A DNA stretch of 64,000 bases from Arthrobacter gallicola (GTDB lineage: Bacteria; Actinomycetota; Actinomycetes; Actinomycetales; Micrococcaceae). The position numbers were made by a program, and so were the translations under genes. The stretch covers positions 370,131-434,130 of the forward strand of contig NZ_JACSQD010000003.1 of assembly GCF_014836775.1 (NCBI RefSeq), in the 5' to 3' direction. The notes under the pieces were generated by a model. The model saw only the letters and a list, made by a program, of their open reading frames with translations, was not told the origin of the DNA and made no database searches. Shown one piece after another: positions 44,220-54,063 of this stretch (its first letter is position 1; every line of letters starts with the position of its first letter).

Positions 44220-45055
44220 ACCGGGTCCTGATCGAAGCCGGGGAGCTGCGCGGGCTCCTCGCGGAGGGCCGCCCCGTGCGCCTGCTGGACGTGCGGTGGG
44301 AACTGGGGTGTACCGACGGGCACCGGCAGTATCTTGCCGGCCACCTGCCGGGCGCTGTCTTCGTGAACCTCGATACCGAGCTCTCCGCCCCGCCCGGGCC
44401 CGGGGGACGGCATCCGCTGCCGTCCCCGGAGGGGTTCAGTGCTTCGGCCCGGAGCTGGGGAATTAACGACGGCGACCTGGTGGTTGCGTACGATGCCTCC
44501 GGCGGTTCTGCCGCGGCACGCGCCTGGTGGCTGCTGCGCCATGCCGGCTGGCCGGAGGTCCGCCTGCTCGACGGCGGCCTGCGCGCCTGGCAGGAAGCCG
44601 GCGGCAGCCTTGTGGAGGGCAGCGAGACTCCGGCTCCGGGCACGGCCGTCCTTTCCTGGGGGCACCTTCCGGTGGTGGACCGGGAAACGGCCGGAGAGCT
44701 GGCAACCTCGGGGGTGCTGATTGATGCCCGGGCTCCGGAGCGGTTCCGCGGAGAGCATGAACCCATCGATCCGCGGGCCGGGCATATCCCCGGAGCCATC
44801 AACCTGCCGGCAGCCGGGAACCTGGACGGCAGCGGCCGTTTCGCCGGGGCGCAGGTGCTTCGGTCCCGGTTTGAAGCGGCCGGAATCGACGGCCGTGCAC
44901 CGGTTGCCGCGTACTGCGGCTCCGGGGTGTTTGCGGCGGCAGAAGTGGCCGCCCTGGCAGTAGCCGGGTTCGATGCCGCCCTGTACCCGGGCTCGTGGTC
45001 CGAGTGGTCGTCCACCCCGGGAGCGCCGGTGGAAACCGGTGCCGGTGACGGGTAG
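44216..45055 (+). CDS. Sulfurtransferase, two rhodanese domains (SseA-like)
   Basis: Thiosulfate or 3-mercaptopyruvate sulfurtransferase of 279 residues. The first rhodanese domain (about 5-125) lacks the catalytic Cys; the second (about 150-275) carries AYCGSGVFAAAE with the active Cys. The loop CGSGV is closer to that of mercaptopyruvate sulfurtransferases. GTG start overlaps the MBL gene stop. Cyanide detoxification or persulfide metabolism are both possible roles. Confidence 0.92.
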   Translation: MNRVLIEAGELRGLLAEGRPVRLLDVRWELGCTDGHRQYLAGHLPGAVFVNLDTELSAPPGPGGRHPLPSPEGFSASARSWGINDGDLVVAYDASGGSAAARAWWLLRHAGWPEVRLLDGGLRAWQEAGGSLVEGSETPAPGTAVLSWGHLPVVDRETAGELATSGVLIDARAPERFRGEHEPIDPRAGHIPGAINLPAAGNLDGSGRFAGAQVLRSRFEAAGIDGRAPVAAYCGSGVFAAAEVAALAVAGFDAALYPGSWSEWSSTPGAPVETGAGDG

Positions 45056-45149
45056 CGTCAAAGTCATGTTTACCGGCCGTCCCGTCCCGCCGCCGCTGCC
45101 CGTGCAGCGCCGCAGCCAGGACGCAAGCAGCTTTCACCGAGGAGAACGC

Positions 45150-45578
45150 ATGAGCACACTATTCACCAGGATCATCGAGGGTGAAATTCCCGGCCGTTTT
45201 GTCTGGAAGGACGACGACGTCGTTGCCTTCCTCAGTATCGGCCCGCTCGCGGATGGACACACCCTGGTGGTTCCGCGCCAGGAGGTGGATAAGTGGACGG
45301 ACGCGCCGGCAGACCTGCTGGCGAAGCTGACCGCCGTGGCGCAGGAGATCGGCAAGGTCCAGGTGGAGGTTTTCGGGTCCGAGCGGGCGGGGCTGACCAT
45401 CGCCGGCTTCGAGATCGACCACCTGCACGTCCATGTGTGGCCGGTGAACTCCCTGCAGGACTTCGACTTCAGCCGTGCCGACACGAACCCCGACCAGGAC
45501 CGGCTGGCAGCCAACGCGGACAAACTGCGCGCCGGCCTGCGCGCCGCCGGGCACGCGGAGTTCGTGCCCGAAGCCTAG
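45150..45578 (+). CDS. HIT family nucleotide-binding hydrolase
   Basis: A 142-residue histidine triad protein acting on nucleotide conjugates. STLFTRIIEGEIPGRFVWKDD is the classic HIT N-terminus and the catalytic triad reads HLHVHVWP. The start at 45150 follows GGAG at correct spacing (95 bases after the sulfurtransferase). Exact substrate (AMP-lysine or adenosine phosphoramidate type) is not predictable. Ends 28 bases before the convergent hrpA stop. Confidence 0.94.
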   Translation: MSTLFTRIIEGEIPGRFVWKDDDVVAFLSIGPLADGHTLVVPRQEVDKWTDAPADLLAKLTAVAQEIGKVQVEVFGSERAGLTIAGFEIDHLHVHVWPVNSLQDFDFSRADTNPDQDRLAANADKLRAGLRAAGHAEFVPEA

Positions 45579-45595
45579 CCCCCGGGCCCTTCGCC

Positions 45596-45619
45596 GGCCC
45601 CGGCGGCTATGCCGGGGCC
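45596..45619. terminator. GC-rich hairpin at the hrpA/HIT junction
   Basis: Nine-base perfect stem (45596-45604 with 45611-45619) that overlaps the last codons of hrpA. No T run; it may act as a weak bidirectional stop or as a mRNA 3' stabiliser. Confidence 0.4.
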
Positions 45620-48600
45620 AACGCCTGGTTCAGTGCGGTCCGGATCCGTTTTTCTGAAACGGTCCGGGCCGTTCCCAGTTCCTGGGCAAAGAAACTGATC
45701 CTCAGTTCCTCGATCATCCAGCGGACCTCAGCGAGGGCCGGGGGAGTGCCGGCCCCGGGCAGCAGGGCCGCGACGGCGTCGTCGTAGTCATCTTCGAGCC
45801 CCTGGACCACTGCCATGTTCAGCGAATCCCGCTGGATGTTCGTCGGCAGCTTCTCCAGCCGCCGCTCAATTCCGGCAAGGTAGCGCGGCAGCTGGGCCAG
45901 CTGGGCGTAGCCGGTCCGGGCCACGAACCCGGGGTAGACCAGCTGCTCCAGCTGGGCCCGGATGTCGTTCAGGGCAGAAATCAGTGCAAGGGATGTGGTG
46001 CCCTTGAGCTGTTTCTGGATCCGCCGCGTGCTGGAAAGCACCTTTTCCACGATCGCCGTCACGGTGAACACGGTGTCTATCAGGTCTGCCCGTACGCGCT
46101 CGTAGAGCGCATCGAACTCTTCCCGGGACCAGGGCAGTTTCTCCGGCGTGAGCTTGTCGACCGCCGCCAGGGTGCAGTCCTGGATCAGCGCTGCAACGCT
46201 GCCGTGCGGGTTCTGGCTGAACGTCAGTTTCTCCGCGTTGCTCAGATGCTCCAGAACGTATTTCGCCGGGCTGGGCACCCGCAGCGCCAGCAGGCGGATC
46301 ACTCCGGACCGCATGGCGGCTTCCTGCTCGGAGACATTCTGGAAGACCCGCAGGCCCACGCTGGCGCCCTCATCAACCAGGGCGGGATAACCGGTGACGG
46401 TGTGTCCGGCCACCTCCCGGGCGACCTGCCGCTCAATGGTGCCGAAGGTCCATTCAGTCAGCCCGGACTGTTCCCGGAACGACGGCGGGCCGCCGTTGGG
46501 GGAGGCTGCAGCGCCCGGTGCCTGGCTGCCGGACGGCGCGCCTGGTTTGCCCCGCTGAGGCTTGCCCGCGGGCTTGATGGTCCCCGGCGTTGCCCCGAGG
46601 GATTCCGCGATCGCGCGGCGGTTGGCCGGTGCCAGGGATTCCTGCAGCGCGGCCAGGTCCTTGCCCTCATCCAGGATGCGTCCGGCGGAGTCCACCACGG
46701 AAAAACTCATCCGCAGGTGCTCGGGCACCGCGTCCCAGTTCCAGGAACCGGGCGGAATGATGTGCCCCTTGAGCCGGCGCAGGGCCAGCTCCAGGGACGC
46801 TTCCAACGGATCCGAGGCCGGATCAAAGTCAGCTGCCAGGGCGGCGGCAGCCGCCCGCGCCACGTCCGGCGCCGGAATGAAGTTCTTCCGCACGGCCTTG
46901 GGCAGGGACTTGATCAGCGCGGTAATAAGTTCGGCGCGCAGCCCGGGAATCTGCCAGCGGAACGGCTCCGGATCCAGCTGGTTCAGGAACAGCACCGGAA
47001 CCTGGACCGTCACGCCGTCGTTCGCTCCCGGAACCCCCGGGGTGAACTCATAGGAGAGTGGCAGGTCAAAGTCCGCGAACCGGAAGGCCTTCGGGAAATC
47101 GTTCTCATCCAGGTCCGCGGCGTCGTCGGTGCGCAGGGCGTCGGGGTCGAAATCCAGCAGCCCTGGGTTCTCGTGCCGGGCGTGCTTCCACCACTTGTCA
47201 AAGTGCCGCTCGGAAACAACCTCGGAGCCAACGCGTTCGTCGTAGAACTCGAAGAGCGTCTCATCATCCACCCGCAGGCCGCGGCGGCGGACCCGGGTTT
47301 CAAGTTCTTCCAGTTCCGCCAGCAGGGCACGGTTGCGGTGGAAGAATTTGTGATGCGTGCGCCAGTCGCCTTCCACCAGGGCGTGCCGGATGAACATCTC
47401 GCGTGACAGCACCGGGTCGATGCGTCCGTAGTTCACGCTGCGCCGCGGAATCACGGGCACGCCGTACAGCGTGACCTTCTCATACGCCATGACCGAACCG
47501 TTGCGCTTTGACCAGTGCGGTTCACTGTACGTGCGCTTGATCAGGTGCGGCGCCACTTCCTCCACCCAGAGCGGATCAAAGCGGGCAGCGATCCGGGCCC
47601 AGAGCCGGGAGGTTTCCACGAGTTCAGCGGCCATGACCCAGTCCGGGGACTTCTTGAACAGGGCCGAGCCCGGGAACACCGCGAACCGGGTACCGCGGGC
47701 ACCGGCGTACTCCCGCTTGCGCTGGTCGTAGAGGCCGATGTGGCTCAGCAGCCCGGAGAGCAGGGAAATGTGCACGTCTTTTTCGCGGCCCACGGGATCA
47801 ACTTCCCCGGGTGCGAGCGTGATGCCCAGCGGCTTGGCCAGCTGCCGGAGCTGGGCGAACAGATCCTGCCACTCCCGGATGCGCAGGAAGTTCAGGAACT
47901 CGTTTTTGCACAGCTTCCGGAACTGGGAGGAGGAGAGCTCTTTCTGCTTTTCCTGGATGTAGCGCCAGAGGTTGAGGAAACCCGTGAAGTCTGAGTTCTC
48001 ATCCACGAACCGCTTGTGCAGTTCAGCCGCTTTCTGTGCCCGGGCCGGATCGTCCTTCGACGGACGTTCCCGCGGATCCTGAATGGTGAGGGCAGCGGCC
48101 ACGACCATGACTTCGCGCGTGCAGTTGCGGGCACCGGCTTCCACGATCATGCGGCCGAGCCGCGGATCAACCGGCAGCTGGGCCAGTTTGCGTCCGACGG
48201 CGGTGATGCCGCCCTTGGGCTCCAGGGCACCCAGCTCACGCAGCAGCAGTGCGCCGTCGTTCACGGCCTTGGGATCCGGCGGCTGGACGAACGGGAAGTC
48301 GGCCACGTCCTTGGGGCCCTGTGCCACGCCCATGGCTGCCATCTGCAGGATCACGGCGGCCAGGTTGGTCCGCAGGATTTCCGGGTCGGTGAATTCGGGG
48401 CGGGACTCGAAGTCCTCCTCCGAATACAGGCGGATGGCGATGCCGTCCGAGACACGGCCGCAGCGCCCGGAGCGCTGATTGGCCGAGGCCTGGGAGATCC
48501 GCTCGATCGGCAGACGCTGGACCTTGGTGCGGTGGGAGTACCGCGAGATCCGTGCCGTGCCGGTATCGATGACGTACTTGATGCCCGGAACGGTCAGGGA

Positions 48601-49521
48601 GGTTTCAGCAACGTTGGTGGCCAGCACAATCCGACGCTGCTTGCCCGGGGAGAAGACCCGGTGCTGCTCGGCCAGGGACAGGCGGGCATACAGCGGCAGG
48701 ATTTCGGCATTCGCCAGCCGCGGATTGCGCTGCAGTGTCCCGCGCAGTGCATCGGCGGCGTCGCGGATTTCCCGCTCTCCGGAGAAAAAGATCAGGATGT
48801 CGCCGGGGGCTTCCCGGGAGAGTTCGTCAACGGCGTCGCAGACGGCGTCGAGTGGATCGCGGTCCTCCTCGAGCTCGTCCTCGTCATCGTCCAGGGCGCC
48901 GAGGGCCGGCTGGTTCAGCGGCCGGTAGCGGATTTCCACCGGGAAGGTGCGGCCGGAGACCTCGATAACAGGGGCCGGGGTGCCGTCCGGAGCAGCGAAG
49001 TGCCGGGCGAAACGCTCCGGATCGATGGTCGCGGAGGTGATGATGATCTTCAAGTCGGGGCGTTCGGGCAGCAGCCGCTTGAGGTAGCCCAGGATGAAGT
49101 CGATGTTGAGGCTGCGCTCGTGCGCCTCGTCAATGATGATGGTGCTGTACTTCTTCAGCTTCCGGTCATGCTGAATCTCGGCGAGCAGGATGCCGTCGGT
49201 CATGACCTTGACCTTGGTACCGCGGCTGACCTGCCCGGTGAACCGGACCTGGAAGCCAACCTCGTCGCCGATTTCGACGTCGAGCTCCTCGGCGATCCGC
49301 TCAGCGACGGTGCGGGCGGCGAGCCGGCGCGGCTGGGTGTGGCCGATCATTCCGTTCTCGCCGAGTCCCAGCTCCAGGCACATCTTGGGGATCTGGGTGG
49401 TTTTGCCGGAACCCGTGGCGCCGGCAATGACCGTCACCTGGTTGGCGGCGATGGCCGCCATGATGTCTTCGCGGCGTTCCGAGACGGGAAGCTGTTCGGG
49501 GTAGGAGATTGTCAGTGCCAT
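45607..49521 (-). CDS. hrpA: ATP-dependent RNA helicase HrpA (DEAH box)
   Basis: Large DEAH-box helicase recently tied to ribosome rescue or quality control in bacteria. 1304 residues, almost the length of E. coli HrpA. Motif I GATGSGKT (34-41), motif II DEAH (131-134), SAT, the helicase C RSGRCGRVSDG block, the winged helix/ratchet and OB-like regions, and the long C-terminal DUF3418 domain (from about 720). The chosen ATG lies after a TAGACT box at short distance without a clear ribosome site, so a leaderless message is likely; longer starts are not supported. Convergent with the HIT gene. Confidence 0.96.
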   Translation of the reverse strand: MALTISYPEQLPVSERREDIMAAIAANQVTVIAGATGSGKTTQIPKMCLELGLGENGMIGHTQPRRLAARTVAERIAEELDVEIGDEVGFQVRFTGQVSRGTKVKVMTDGILLAEIQHDRKLKKYSTIIIDEAHERSLNIDFILGYLKRLLPERPDLKIIITSATIDPERFARHFAAPDGTPAPVIEVSGRTFPVEIRYRPLNQPALGALDDDEDELEEDRDPLDAVCDAVDELSREAPGDILIFFSGEREIRDAADALRGTLQRNPRLANAEILPLYARLSLAEQHRVFSPGKQRRIVLATNVAETSLTVPGIKYVIDTGTARISRYSHRTKVQRLPIERISQASANQRSGRCGRVSDGIAIRLYSEEDFESRPEFTDPEILRTNLAAVILQMAAMGVAQGPKDVADFPFVQPPDPKAVNDGALLLRELGALEPKGGITAVGRKLAQLPVDPRLGRMIVEAGARNCTREVMVVAAALTIQDPRERPSKDDPARAQKAAELHKRFVDENSDFTGFLNLWRYIQEKQKELSSSQFRKLCKNEFLNFLRIREWQDLFAQLRQLAKPLGITLAPGEVDPVGREKDVHISLLSGLLSHIGLYDQRKREYAGARGTRFAVFPGSALFKKSPDWVMAAELVETSRLWARIAARFDPLWVEEVAPHLIKRTYSEPHWSKRNGSVMAYEKVTLYGVPVIPRRSVNYGRIDPVLSREMFIRHALVEGDWRTHHKFFHRNRALLAELEELETRVRRRGLRVDDETLFEFYDERVGSEVVSERHFDKWWKHARHENPGLLDFDPDALRTDDAADLDENDFPKAFRFADFDLPLSYEFTPGVPGANDGVTVQVPVLFLNQLDPEPFRWQIPGLRAELITALIKSLPKAVRKNFIPAPDVARAAAAALAADFDPASDPLEASLELALRRLKGHIIPPGSWNWDAVPEHLRMSFSVVDSAGRILDEGKDLAALQESLAPANRRAIAESLGATPGTIKPAGKPQRGKPGAPSGSQAPGAAASPNGGPPSFREQSGLTEWTFGTIERQVAREVAGHTVTGYPALVDEGASVGLRVFQNVSEQEAAMRSGVIRLLALRVPSPAKYVLEHLSNAEKLTFSQNPHGSVAALIQDCTLAAVDKLTPEKLPWSREEFDALYERVRADLIDTVFTVTAIVEKVLSSTRRIQKQLKGTTSLALISALNDIRAQLEQLVYPGFVARTGYAQLAQLPRYLAGIERRLEKLPTNIQRDSLNMAVVQGLEDDYDDAVAALLPGAGTPPALAEVRWMIEELRISFFAQELGTARTVSEKRIRTALNQALAPA

Positions 49522-49534
49522 AGTTGGCACCAGT

Positions 49535-50515
49535 CTAATGCGTCGGCGGTCCCTGCCCGGCGGCCCTGGCCAGGCGTCCCGCTGCCTCCAGGGCACGCTG
49601 GCGCATCTCCTCCGGCGCCAGGATCTCGAACTCAACGCCCAGGGCGGCCATACGGATCAAGGGCAGGTCCAGGGAATCCCATCCGCTGCGCAGCACCGTA
49701 TGACCGGGGCCGTCTGCTTCCAGGACGGCGACCTCCGCCGGTACCTGTTCGGCAACCGCCGCCAGCGGCGCCGCGATCCGCAGTACGACGTCGTACCGGT
49801 AGGGGCTGCGGGTGATGGCGTCCTGGACGTAGGCAGCGAGGTCCTGGGCCGGCAGCGGCCGCGGGGCAAACCGTTCACGGGGCACCGGAATGGACTGGCA
49901 CCGGTCCACCCGGAAGGTGCGCCAGTCCTGCCGGTCCACATCCCAGGCGACCAGGTACCACCGCCGGCCGGTGCTGACGAGTTTGTAAGGTTCCACGATC
50001 CGCCGGCCTTCGGTGGCTTCAAAGGCCTGATAGCGGAAAGCGGAAACCCGGCGCTCCGAAATAGCGGTGGAGAACGCGGTGAGGATGTCCGGGTTCACGG
50101 CGGAGGCGGCGGGTGCGGGACCCGCCAGGACGCTGACCGACTGGCGCAGGGCGGAGAACTTCGGCCGCAGGCGTCCGGGCAGGACCTGTTCCAGTTTGAC
50201 CAGCGCCCGGATAGAGGCTTCACCGATGCCGGAAACCGGGCCGGAGGCGACAGCGGTCAGGCCCAGTGCAACCGCCAGGGCTTCCTCGTCGTCAAGCAGC
50301 AGCGGCGGCAGCTGTGCGCCGGCGCCCAGCTGGTAGCCTCCGGCGATGCCGGGGGAAGCCGAGATGGGGTACCCCAGGGTGCGCAGCTTGCCGATGTCCC
50401 GGCGTACTGTCCGCTCGGTGACGGACATGCGGTCTGCGAGCGCCGCGCCGGTCCACTCGCGGCGCAGCTGGAGCAGGGAGAGCAGGTGCAGCAGCCTGGC
50501 GGAGGTTTCGAGCAT
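49535..50515 (-). CDS. WYL-domain transcriptional regulator (YafY/DeoR-type HTH)
   Basis: A 326-residue regulator. The N-terminal winged helix (ARLLHLLSLLQLRREWTGAALADRMSVTERTVRRDI) is followed by a linker and a WYL ligand-binding domain (about 145-215, GRRWYLVAWDVDRQDWRTFRVDR). WYL proteins sense nucleic acid or nucleotide signals and often respond to DNA damage, but the target here is unknown. Ends 13 bases before the hrpA start on the same strand, so it could share a message with hrpA. Confidence 0.92.
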   Translation of the reverse strand: MLETSARLLHLLSLLQLRREWTGAALADRMSVTERTVRRDIGKLRTLGYPISASPGIAGGYQLGAGAQLPPLLLDDEEALAVALGLTAVASGPVSGIGEASIRALVKLEQVLPGRLRPKFSALRQSVSVLAGPAPAASAVNPDILTAFSTAISERRVSAFRYQAFEATEGRRIVEPYKLVSTGRRWYLVAWDVDRQDWRTFRVDRCQSIPVPRERFAPRPLPAQDLAAYVQDAITRSPYRYDVVLRIAAPLAAVAEQVPAEVAVLEADGPGHTVLRSGWDSLDLPLIRMAALGVEFEILAPEEMRQRALEAAGRLARAAGQGPPTH

Positions 50516-50598
50516 GAGTTCAAGCTACTCCGATATGCGGACAGAAGCTGTCCTGATGTGCAAAGAGCTGACGTGTAGAGCGCCTGATGCGCCGAGGG

Positions 50599-50799
50599 CT
50601 ACCGGAAACGCGGCTGGTACGGCTGGTCGAGGTAAAGATCCCGGGGGTCACTGACATCCCAGAGCGCATTGCCGTGCCAGGGCCGGCCGGAGTGGACCGG
50701 GGGAAGATGGCCGCGTCCGTCGTTGCGGATGCTGTGGACGACGGCGGCGATGCTGGCGATAAGGAGAGCGGTTACAAAGCTGATCAAAAGGAGTTCCAT
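50599..50799 (-). CDS. Small single-pass membrane protein, 66 aa
   Basis: No family assigned. An N-terminal helix (MELLLISFVTALLIASIAAVVHSI) is followed by a polar cytosolic or exported part with a GRGHLPPVHSGRPW proline block. Resembles short uncharacterised membrane proteins found in Arthrobacter relatives (memory only). The ribosome site GGTATGGAACTC is weak. It is upstream of the WYL gene on the same strand. Confidence 0.5.
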   Translation of the reverse strand: MELLLISFVTALLIASIAAVVHSIRNDGRGHLPPVHSGRPWHGNALWDVSDPRDLYLDQPYQPRFR

Positions 50800-50880
50800 A
50801 CCTCTAGGCTCGTCCTGCCGCGGGGAAAAAATAAGTGGCAGAAATGACCATCACCAACAAAAAACTGCCATACTTGAGGC

Positions 50881-51903
50881 ATGCTCAAATCTGTGGCGGT
50901 CATCACACTTGACCGGGTTGGAATCTTCGAACTCGGCCTGCTGGGGGAGATCTTCGGATTGGACCGTTCCGAGCGCGGAACCGGCGTCCCCCGCTTCGAC
51001 TTCACCGTTGTTACACCGGTTCCAGGGCCCGTGCGGACCGGGCCCGGGTTCACCATCGACGTCACGCACGGCCTGGAAGCGGCGGCAGACGCGGACCTCG
51101 TGGTCATGGCGCCGTTCGGTACCACGGACGCCCGCGAGATGCCCGAAGCGGTGCTGGAGCTGCTGCGGGACACGATGCGGCGGGGAGCGTGGGTGATGTC
51201 CGTCTGCTCGGGGGCCTTCGCCCTGGCCGAAGCCGGCATCCTGAAGGGACGGAAAGCAACCACCCACTGGAGGTACTCGGCGGAGCTGGCGGCCTCCTAC
51301 CCCGAGGTGAGCGTGGACGAGGACGTGCTCTACGTTCAGGACGGCACCGTGATCACCAGCGCCGGAACGGCGGCCGGAATTGATGCTGCCCTGCACCTGA
51401 TCCGCCAGGAGCTCGGTGCCAAGGCGGCTGCTGCCATTGCCCGGGACATGGTGGTGCCCCCGCACCGGGACGGCGGCCAGGCGCAGTACGTTGACCGGCC
51501 GATGCCGATTACCGGCTGCGACACCCTGGAAGAGGTGCTCGTGTGGATCAATTCCCACCTGGAGGAGGAGCATTCGGTGACGGCGCTCGCCGCCCGGGCG
51601 CACATGTCCGAACGCACCTTCGCCCGCCGGTTCAAATCCGAGACGGGCACCACGCCGTCGGCGTGGATCAACGCGCAGCGGGTACTCCAGGCCCAGGAGC
51701 TCCTGGAAGATTCCGGGCTGACCATTGAGGAAGTTGCCCGGGCCGTTGGGTTTGGGCAGGCCGTCCTGCTCCGGCACCACTTCAACCGCGAAGTCGGCAT
51801 CAGCCCCGCAGCGTACCGCCGGGCGTTCCGCGGTGCCGCTGCGCCCGGCACCGCTGGGGCCGGCACCGGGGCGGCCCACACCGGATCCATATCCGGTGTC
51901 TGA
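50881..51903 (+). CDS. GlxA family transcriptional regulator (DJ-1/PfpI + AraC HTH)
   Basis: A 340-residue activator with a DJ-1/PfpI domain (about 5-190, with the nucleophile-elbow CSGAFALAEAG) and C-terminal AraC HTH pair (about 220-315: VTALAARAHMSERTFARRFKSETG, IEEVARAVGFGQAVLLRHHF). The Cys of the elbow is retained, but GlxA proteins usually bind rather than cleave ligands. Ends with an Ala/Gly-rich tail. The gene faces poxB; its target genes are unknown. Confidence 0.92.
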   Translation: MLKSVAVITLDRVGIFELGLLGEIFGLDRSERGTGVPRFDFTVVTPVPGPVRTGPGFTIDVTHGLEAAADADLVVMAPFGTTDAREMPEAVLELLRDTMRRGAWVMSVCSGAFALAEAGILKGRKATTHWRYSAELAASYPEVSVDEDVLYVQDGTVITSAGTAAGIDAALHLIRQELGAKAAAAIARDMVVPPHRDGGQAQYVDRPMPITGCDTLEEVLVWINSHLEEEHSVTALAARAHMSERTFARRFKSETGTTPSAWINAQRVLQAQELLEDSGLTIEEVARAVGFGQAVLLRHHFNREVGISPAAYRRAFRGAAAPGTAGAGTGAAHTGSISGV

Positions 51904-51926
51904 CCGTCCGGCGCCCGCGACTTTCC

Positions 51927-53675
51927 TTAGGACCGCGGGATGTTGCGCAGATTGCTGCGGGCCATACTGACCGCCTGGCCTGCGCCCTTGTTCAGCACCA
52001 CCTTGGACATGGCCGTGGCAAATCCCAGCACCTGGTCGGTAGTGATCTTCGGCGGTATGGACAGGGCGTTCGGATCGGTGATCAGCTCCACCAGAGAAGG
52101 ACCCGGGTGTGCGAACGCCTCCCGGTAGGCGTTCATGATCTCTGCCGGGTCGGTAACCCGGACGGTATGGAAACCGATGGCGGCGGCAATGTCCGCGTAG
52201 TTGGTTTCGGGGACGTCCACGGCGTAGTCGGGGAGTCCGTCCACCAGCATTTCCAGCTTGACCATGCCCAGAGTGGAGTTGTTGAACACCACCACGTTCA
52301 GCGGCAGGTTGTACATCCGGGCGGTAATCAGCTCGCCGAGCAGCATTGACAGGCCGCCGTCGCCGCAGACCGCGACCACCTGGCGGTCCGGATGCGAGAT
52401 CTGGGCACCCAGAGCGTGGGGCAGTGCGTTGGCCATGGTGCCGTGCAGGTAGGAGCCCAGGAGCCGGCGGGTCCCCAGCGGATTGATGTACCTGGCGGTC
52501 CAGACGTTGCACATGCCGGTATCGGCGGTGAAGATGGCATCCCTGGATGCGGCTTCATCCAGGAGCGAGGCAGCGTACTCGGGATGGATGGGGCGCAGCT
52601 TTTCCGCCTTCTGCGTGTAGGCGCCCACCGCCTTGTTCATGAGGCGGTCGTGCTTTTTCAGCATGTCGTCCAGGAATCTGCGGTCCTTCTTCTGCTCCAC
52701 GAGGGGCATCAGCGCCTGGAGGGTGGGCAGGATGTCTCCGTGGACGGCAATATCGACGTCGGTGCGCCGGCCCAGGTGCTCGGCGGCCCGGTCCACCTGG
52801 GCTGTTTTAGTGTCCGGAAGGAACTGGTTGTACGGGAAATCCGTACCCAGCAGGATCAGCAGATCGGCGTCCTTGATCCCCTCCGCGGCAGCTCCGTAGC
52901 CCAACAGTCCGGTCATGCCCACATCGGTGGGATTCTCGTATTGGATGAAGTCCTTGCCCCGGAGGGAGTGGCCCACCGGAGCGTTGACCTTGGCCGCGAA
53001 CTCCACCACTGCATCGTGGGCGCCCTCAACACCGATTCCAACGAAGACCGCCACCTTGCGTGCCTCGTTGACGGCGGCGGCAAGCTTTTGCACACTCTCG
53101 GCTGCGGGTACCACGGAAGCGGGGAGGAAGTCCGCGAGGGCGGGGGTGGGCGCCGTCGCCTCCTGGCCGGCAATATCGCCGGGAATCGTGACCACCGAGA
53201 CACCGCGCAGGGCGAGCGCGTGCTGAATGGCGCTGTGCATCACGCGCGGAGCCTGATCCGAGGTGCTCACCAGTTCCGAATACACCGAACACTCGGTAAA
53301 CAGCCGGTCCGGGTGGGTCTCCTGGAAAAAGCCGCTGCCGATCTGGGAGCTCGGTATGTGTGAGGCAATGGCCAGAACCGGGGCGCCGCTGCGGTTGGCG
53401 TCATAGAGCCCGTTGATCAGATGCAGGTTCCCCGGACCGCAGGAACCGGCGCAGACGGCCAGCTTTCCGGTCAGCTGGGCTTCAGCGGAAGCAGCCAGTG
53501 CAGCAGCTTCCTCATGCCGGACATGGATCCAGTCGATTCCGCCGCGCTTGGACCCCCCGGTCCGGCGGACGGCGTCCACGATCGGGTTCAGGCTGTCTCC
53601 GACGATGCCGTAAATGCGCTGTACTCCGGCGGCGCGAAGCTGTTCTATGAGTTGAGTGGCAAGCTGCTTGGCCAT
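51927..53675 (-). CDS. poxB: Pyruvate:quinone oxidoreductase (PoxB-type)
   Basis: Thiamine- and FAD-dependent peripheral membrane enzyme converting pyruvate to acetate and CO2, with electrons to quinone. 582 residues close to E. coli PoxB. HEEAAALAASAEAQ has the catalytic Glu, GDGGLSMLLGELITARMYN gives the thiamine motif, and the C-terminal part with KGAGQAVSMARSNL would form the amphipathic membrane anchor region. Starts AKQLATQLIEQL. Convergent with the GlxA gene. Confidence 0.94.
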   Translation of the reverse strand: MAKQLATQLIEQLRAAGVQRIYGIVGDSLNPIVDAVRRTGGSKRGGIDWIHVRHEEAAALAASAEAQLTGKLAVCAGSCGPGNLHLINGLYDANRSGAPVLAIASHIPSSQIGSGFFQETHPDRLFTECSVYSELVSTSDQAPRVMHSAIQHALALRGVSVVTIPGDIAGQEATAPTPALADFLPASVVPAAESVQKLAAAVNEARKVAVFVGIGVEGAHDAVVEFAAKVNAPVGHSLRGKDFIQYENPTDVGMTGLLGYGAAAEGIKDADLLILLGTDFPYNQFLPDTKTAQVDRAAEHLGRRTDVDIAVHGDILPTLQALMPLVEQKKDRRFLDDMLKKHDRLMNKAVGAYTQKAEKLRPIHPEYAASLLDEAASRDAIFTADTGMCNVWTARYINPLGTRRLLGSYLHGTMANALPHALGAQISHPDRQVVAVCGDGGLSMLLGELITARMYNLPLNVVVFNNSTLGMVKLEMLVDGLPDYAVDVPETNYADIAAAIGFHTVRVTDPAEIMNAYREAFAHPGPSLVELITDPNALSIPPKITTDQVLGFATAMSKVVLNKGAGQAVSMARSNLRNIPRS

Positions 53676-54063
53676 GGGTGCTCCCGGCTACCGGGGCTCA
53701 GTCGTCCGGCTGGCACCCGGTGGGTGGTTAGGCGGATTGATAGAAAAACCCGGCCAGCACCATGCCCTTTCCAATAACAAGCATGCTGACGGCCGGACTT
53801 TCATGCTACGCACCGCCGCTGCGGCCTCCAAGTCCGGCCGGCGCCGGCAAGACTCAGCCCTGAAGATGAAAAGCCTCAGCCCAGGGGATGGAAAACGCCA
53901 GGCTGCGCCGTTTCAGCGCCGAAGTAGCCGTTGCTGCTGGTAGCGTCCATCCCAGTCAAACCGGGGACCGCAGCGCATCCGCAGGGTGTGGTGCCGGGAC
54001 CGGACCACAGTACGCGGCTGGCCCCACCCGGCAGCGGTCTCTATCCACAATTGGAGAGCCCAC
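53676..54063. other. 388-bp gap between poxB and the ABC efflux module
   Basis: No gene recognised. It must contain the divergent promoters of poxB and the efflux operon. GC-rich palindromic stretches occur (for example around 53838-53850 and 53908-53925) and may be operator or leader structure, but no known riboswitch pattern was seen. Confidence 0.45.

Noticed and set aside
45805-49815. Several long plus-strand frames opposite hrpA.
   Set aside because: Antisense shadows of the helicase; composition is Arg/Gly-rich as expected from reverse-complement reading, with no domains.
53676-54063. Riboswitch ahead of the ABC efflux operon.
   Set aside because: The region has GC-rich palindromes but I could not match any known aptamer core, and a structure search was not possible.
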